Of a DNA stretch of 64,000 nucleotides, positions 60,632 through 64,000 are shown one piece after another. Under the pieces are notes generated by a model, which made no database searches, was not told the origin of the DNA, and worked only from the letters and a program-made list of their open reading frames with translations. The position numbers and the translations under genes were made by a program. The stretch's first letter is position 1. Every line of letters starts with the position of its first letter. Source of the stretch: an uncultured Christensenella sp. (GTDB taxonomy: Bacteria > Bacillota > Clostridia > Christensenellales > Pumilibacteraceae); NCBI GenBank assembly GCA_910577435.1, contig CAJTLV010000003.1, positions 1 to 64,000 of the forward strand, written 5' to 3'.

Positions 60632-61510
60632 ATGAAAGGCATTGCGTTTCACGAAGCAAAAACACACGGCACAACGTCGTTTCCGTACATCGTATACAAA
60701 GGTGACATTCCGCAATTCAACAACTCCTTTCCGTTGCATTGGCACGACGAAACGGAATTTATATTCGTTACGGAAGGTTGCGGCATTATTACCGTACAAT
60801 CCGATAGATATGAGGTCTCGACCGGAGATATTATAGTTATACCGCCGCAAACTGTTCACGCAATAGACCGCAAAGCAAATTGCGCTATGAAATATTTTAA
60901 TATACTGTTTTCCCTATCGATGCTCGACAGTGCCGACGATATTTGTCACAAAAAATTCTTTGAGCCGCTGTATCGCAACGAACTCACGTTTGATTTTTAT
61001 ATCGAAAACGGCAAAGACCTTAACAAACTGCTTGTTCCACATATCACTCGGCTTATCGAAAACAGACGGGAACTCTGTCAAAACGGAGAGCTGTTGATAA
61101 AATCCGAGCTGTTTGCGATACTTCATCACTTGATCGCATATGCAAAGCCGAATACTGAATACAATAATATGGATTTAAGTAATTACGACAAACTGAAAAA
61201 ACTGCTGCTTTACGTAAGAGATCATTACGGCGAGCATATTTCGGTCAAAACCGCCGCCGACATTTGCGCTTACTCGGAAAGCCATTTTATGAAAATATTC
61301 AAGCAAATGACAGGACAAAGTTTTACCGAATACTTGGTCAATTTCAGACTGAATATAGCGGCAAACGCTCTTGCGCTCTCGTCGGATAGGATCATTGACA
61401 TAGCTTACGATTGCGGGTTCGGCAATCTGTCGTATTTTTCACGCGCGTTTTTGCACAAATACGGCATATCCCCGTCACAATACAGAAAAAACACAACATT
61501 AGAAGAATGA
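60632..61510 (+). CDS. AraC-family transcriptional regulator
   Basis: 292 residues. An N-terminal cupin sensor domain (about 20-90; FPLHWHDETEFIFVTEGCG, IIVIPPQTVHAID) binds the effector. The C-terminal double helix-turn-helix (about 195-288) has ISVKTAADICAYSESHFMKIFKQMTG and IIDIAYDCGFGNLSYFSRAF, then KYGISPSQYRK. SD AAGGAAC. Placed between the GH13 and GH95 genes, it probably responds to an oligosaccharide and regulates the GH13 gene. Confidence 0.93.
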   Translation: MKGIAFHEAKTHGTTSFPYIVYKGDIPQFNNSFPLHWHDETEFIFVTEGCGIITVQSDRYEVSTGDIIVIPPQTVHAIDRKANCAMKYFNILFSLSMLDSADDICHKKFFEPLYRNELTFDFYIENGKDLNKLLVPHITRLIENRRELCQNGELLIKSELFAILHHLIAYAKPNTEYNNMDLSNYDKLKKLLLYVRDHYGEHISVKTAADICAYSESHFMKIFKQMTGQSFTEYLVNFRLNIAANALALSSDRIIDIAYDCGFGNLSYFSRAFLHKYGISPSQYRKNTTLEE

Positions 61511-61540
61511 CGGCTATTCATCGTATTTAAGTATAATAAA

Positions 61541-61568
61541 ACGGGCGGAAAAGCTTCCGTCCGTTATA
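61541..61568 (-). terminator. Terminator of the GH95 gene
   Basis: ACGGACGGAA and TTCCGCCCGT pair with a GCTT loop (one mismatch) and are followed by TTTATTAT on the minus strand, 17 nt past the GH95 stop. Confidence 0.8.
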
Positions 61569-61581
61569 TTATTTGCGATCA

Positions 61582-63969
61582 TTAAAACCTAACGTCTATC
61601 TGCACGGGCTTATTCGCCGCAAGTTTCAATCCGATAAGAAGTCCGCGAGTATCGTCGAACTTTTCCGCATCCACCTTTCTGGGCGGCTTTGCGGTCTTGG
61701 GCAACTGCACGTCTATCACGGTAGCGCGTTTTGCTTTCAGTTTGAAAACGAGCGTTCCGCGCGACGTATCCCAATCCATCGACACGACTTCTACGTGCGC
61801 GCGAGTCTGGAATCCCGACAGCGATCCCTTTTCCATTCCCGAAGTGAGCGCAGGCAACAGGTTTATAGCGTCCGGCGTTGACTGAACGAGCGCTTCCTGT
61901 ATAGCACCCGTCACTATCGCATTGACGTAAGGCACGGGCTGTGCCCAAATACTGCGCCGTCCGCTGCCCATTCCGCGCCAGTCGTCGCTCGCAAACACGA
62001 GATTGTTCATAGCCATACCGCGAACGAGCGCGCAAAGCTGCTCATACAGCTGATCTCCGTCGCCGAGCCGTGCAAACACCTGCGCATAACGCGCCAACGC
62101 CGATGCAGTCATATTCGATCGCGCCGTATACATTTTCTTGCGCGCGGTATTGGCAAACGCTTTATTCAGTTCCAAATTATCGCGGAGACGGTAATCGGGA
62201 TAAACGGGATAAAACATAGCAAGCGACGGCGATTCGGGATTGTCCGTGCATTGGTCATCTATAAACTCGCTTACCGTGCCGTCGTTGTTTATCTTGTACG
62301 GCGGCATTTTTTTCAGCATATCTTCCCACTTGATTATTTCCGCTTTATTCATAGCGGCGGCTTTACTGCCCTCTATGAGATTGCGAAGAAGATTTCGAGC
62401 CACTGCGAAATCAACGGTCGCGTTGCGAGCTATGGCGTGTTCCTCGCCCGTTCCAGTCAGATTGCCGGGCGTAGTAAACGGCGAATACGAAGGAGACGAC
62501 TCGTAATGAGTAAGATCGGTCAGTTTGAAGAATTCTTCGTAGAAAGTCGCCGCCTCTTTCATAAACGGCAATGCGCGCTTTTTGAGGAAGTTTTGATCGT
62601 CTGTATACAGCGCATAATCGTAGAATAAATTGCCGAGCCATCCCGCAACGCCCGTAAAGTGGATCATCGACTCGTAAATGTCGCCCGGATAGCCGGTCGA
62701 CGGCGACGTCGTGTACGGAACGAATATTCCCCGACATCCGTAAAGCCGCGTAGCGTTGTATTTGAGCGACGGCATAACCGATTCGTACAGTCCGAATACG
62801 CTCTCGGCAAATTCGTTGAGATTGCCAGTCTGAGTCATATCGTACACCGCTTGAAGATCGCCTGCGGCGTTTATCTGTGCGTCGACAGCCTTATAGTCGC
62901 CGCACCAAAGTCCGTAAGGTGCAAAAGGTCTGGCGTCTGGACGCGAACCCGTTATCATAAGGTATCTGCCGAACGCCCACAGTTTTTCGAGTATTGCGGC
63001 CGAAATCTCGCCGTTGCACACAGCTCCCGCAACGCTCTCGTCCACAAAATCGTCGCGACCGTCGGCGCCGAAATCCACTTCCGCCGATGCGAACAGTTTT
63101 TGATGCAACGCTTGATGTTCTTTGAGCAATTTATCGTAAGGCAGTTTTATATCGGCTATCGTAGCGCGGCATTCTTTCCACGCCTTTTCGCGTTGACTTT
63201 CGACAAACGGCTTGATGATAACTATTATCTTTTCGGCACCTGTGACGATCAGACTATCGCCCACGATCTCCTGTTTGCCGGAAAGGAAGTTGATTTTGGC
63301 AACTGCGCCGAAGTCCGCGCCTGTCGACGAACGCGCCGAATAGTACAGCCAATAGTTTTCCTTTTTGAGCGTAACGTTTTCGGGCGTAGCGCTTACGGCA
63401 ACAGGTGTTCGCGCGTTAAACTTGTCGTGCGGCTCGAACTTAAACTCGGCATTTATGCTCTTCTGCCCTGCGCGCGTGATTTCGTATACGATAATATCTC
63501 GGGCGCGCGAAACAAAGCAATTGCGCTCGAAACGAGTCGTTCCGTCCTTGAACGAAACCGACGCTTCCGCACTTTCCATATCCAGATCGCGCTCGTAATC
63601 CTTTGCGGCGCGGTCGAGATTCATTTTTATCCTGAAATCGCAAAGAGGCAACGGATATGACGGTTGTGGACGGAAACCCTTACGAATAAGTTCGGTAGAC
63701 AATATCTTTTCCGCGCCCAGAAAATCTCCGTCGTCGATTTTTTTGCGCACGTCTTTTACCTTGTCGGAAACGTCCTGCAAGACGGAATCCTTGCCCTGCC
63801 ACCACAGATCTCCGTGTGTGATCATTACGCAGTCATCGCTCGCGCCGCCGTAAACGGACGCTCCGATAACACCGTTACCGAGCGGCAATCCTTCTCTCCA
63901 TTGACTGCCCCACCAATTGGACGGCGCAGAAAATTTCAATACATTCTTGGGTTTTCGCGTAACTGCCAT
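61582..63969 (-). CDS. Glycoside hydrolase family 95 (alpha-L-fucosidase / galactosidase type)
   Basis: 795 residues, no signal peptide, so likely cytoplasmic. Family blocks: WREGLPLGNGVIGASVYGG near the start, DLWWQGKD, the (alpha/alpha)6-barrel domain with GDLQAVYDMTQTGNLNEFAE, GYPGDIYESMIHFTG, YESSPSYSPFT (catalytic-site region in the family) and the C-terminal beta domain. GH95 enzymes remove alpha-1,2-fucose or, in some members, L-galactose. The ATG at 63969 has SD AGGAG 5-6 nt away. Convergent with the AraC gene. Exact substrate unknown; the loss of the usual secretion signal suggests action on imported oligosaccharides. Confidence 0.85.
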   Translation of the reverse strand: MAVTRKPKNVLKFSAPSNWWGSQWREGLPLGNGVIGASVYGGASDDCVMITHGDLWWQGKDSVLQDVSDKVKDVRKKIDDGDFLGAEKILSTELIRKGFRPQPSYPLPLCDFRIKMNLDRAAKDYERDLDMESAEASVSFKDGTTRFERNCFVSRARDIIVYEITRAGQKSINAEFKFEPHDKFNARTPVAVSATPENVTLKKENYWLYYSARSSTGADFGAVAKINFLSGKQEIVGDSLIVTGAEKIIVIIKPFVESQREKAWKECRATIADIKLPYDKLLKEHQALHQKLFASAEVDFGADGRDDFVDESVAGAVCNGEISAAILEKLWAFGRYLMITGSRPDARPFAPYGLWCGDYKAVDAQINAAGDLQAVYDMTQTGNLNEFAESVFGLYESVMPSLKYNATRLYGCRGIFVPYTTSPSTGYPGDIYESMIHFTGVAGWLGNLFYDYALYTDDQNFLKKRALPFMKEAATFYEEFFKLTDLTHYESSPSYSPFTTPGNLTGTGEEHAIARNATVDFAVARNLLRNLIEGSKAAAMNKAEIIKWEDMLKKMPPYKINNDGTVSEFIDDQCTDNPESPSLAMFYPVYPDYRLRDNLELNKAFANTARKKMYTARSNMTASALARYAQVFARLGDGDQLYEQLCALVRGMAMNNLVFASDDWRGMGSGRRSIWAQPVPYVNAIVTGAIQEALVQSTPDAINLLPALTSGMEKGSLSGFQTRAHVEVVSMDWDTSRGTLVFKLKAKRATVIDVQLPKTAKPPRKVDAEKFDDTRGLLIGLKLAANKPVQIDVRF

Positions 63970-64000
63970 AACACTCCTACCTCTTTATCCTGTTCAGTTC

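Noticed and set aside
1..64000. CRISPR array, tRNA, rRNA or prophage
   Set aside because: No regularly spaced direct repeats, no cloverleaf with a CCA-type 3' end, no rRNA signatures and no phage structural genes were seen on reading both strands.

Overview
This 64-kb window looks like a chromosomal segment of a spore-forming, Gram-positive Clostridia-type bacterium, probably an uncultured gut lineage. That placement is inferred from the gene content: CotF-type spore coat proteins, DUF421/DUF4363, DUF4364, a TSCPD protein, BioY, RecX, a solo MsmK-type sugar ATPase, and carbohydrate enzymes under an AraC regulator. Most genes have a good Shine-Dalgarno (SD) site. Sigma-A-like promoters (TTGACA-17-TATAAT) are easy to find. 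I see no rRNA, tRNA, CRISPR array or prophage. The only mobile element is the end of an IS3-family insertion sequence at the left edge. No intergenic gap exceeds 300 bases.

Layout. 1-0.43 kb: IS3 end. 0.5-5 kb (minus): degenerate M28 peptidase, small membrane protein and holA, then DUF421/DUF4363. 5-12.1 kb (minus): uvrB-uvrA, then pfkB-type kinase and dinB. 12.2-13.6 kb (plus): SecB-like protein and a mazEF module. 13.6-17.8 kb (minus): recX, P1 peptidase, acpS, nnr, and an MmcQ/YjbR gene broken by one stop codon. 17.9-18.7 kb (plus): two CotF-like genes. 18.8-28.9 kb (minus): a phosphoribosyltransferase behind a giant surface protein of about 3,150 residues that is split in two by a single extra A. 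29.2-31.7 kb (plus): MarR regulator, cysE, cysS. 31.9-34.4 kb (minus): a TM2-like protein and an oversized MsmK-like ATPase. 35-39.1 kb (minus): bioY, TSCPD, DUF4364, valS. 39.3-44.8 kb (minus): MBOAT acyltransferase, SGNH-LRR protein and transglutaminase-like lipoprotein. 45.7-48.6 kb (plus): NitT/TauT-type ABC importer with an extra 67-residue protein. 48.6-55.8 kb (minus): YkvI-like carrier, then a five-gene operon (degenerate M20 amidohydrolase, YesL-like membrane protein, TPR, HEAT-like, HD). 56-58.7 kb (plus): asd-dapA-dapB. 58.8-64 kb: GH13 amylase and AraC regulator, divergent, then GH95.

How genes work together. asd-dapA-dapB carries aspartyl phosphate to tetrahydrodipicolinate for lysine and cell wall. 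uvrA, uvrB and dinB are DNA repair and lesion bypass. MBOAT plus SGNH plus transglutaminase suggests O-acylation of a surface polymer. The GH13 enzyme, the AraC regulator and the solo MsmK-like ATPase fit uptake and breakdown of maltodextrin-like sugars.

Main points for follow-up: the one-base frameshift in the giant surface protein; the nonsense-mutated mmcQ; three promoters whose -10 box lies exactly 6 nt before the ATG (predicted leaderless mRNAs for holA, recX and the M20-like gene); two peptidase-fold proteins lacking metal ligands; the three-fold repeated regulatory region of the MsmK-like ATPase; and an inverted-repeat operator between the GH13 and AraC genes.
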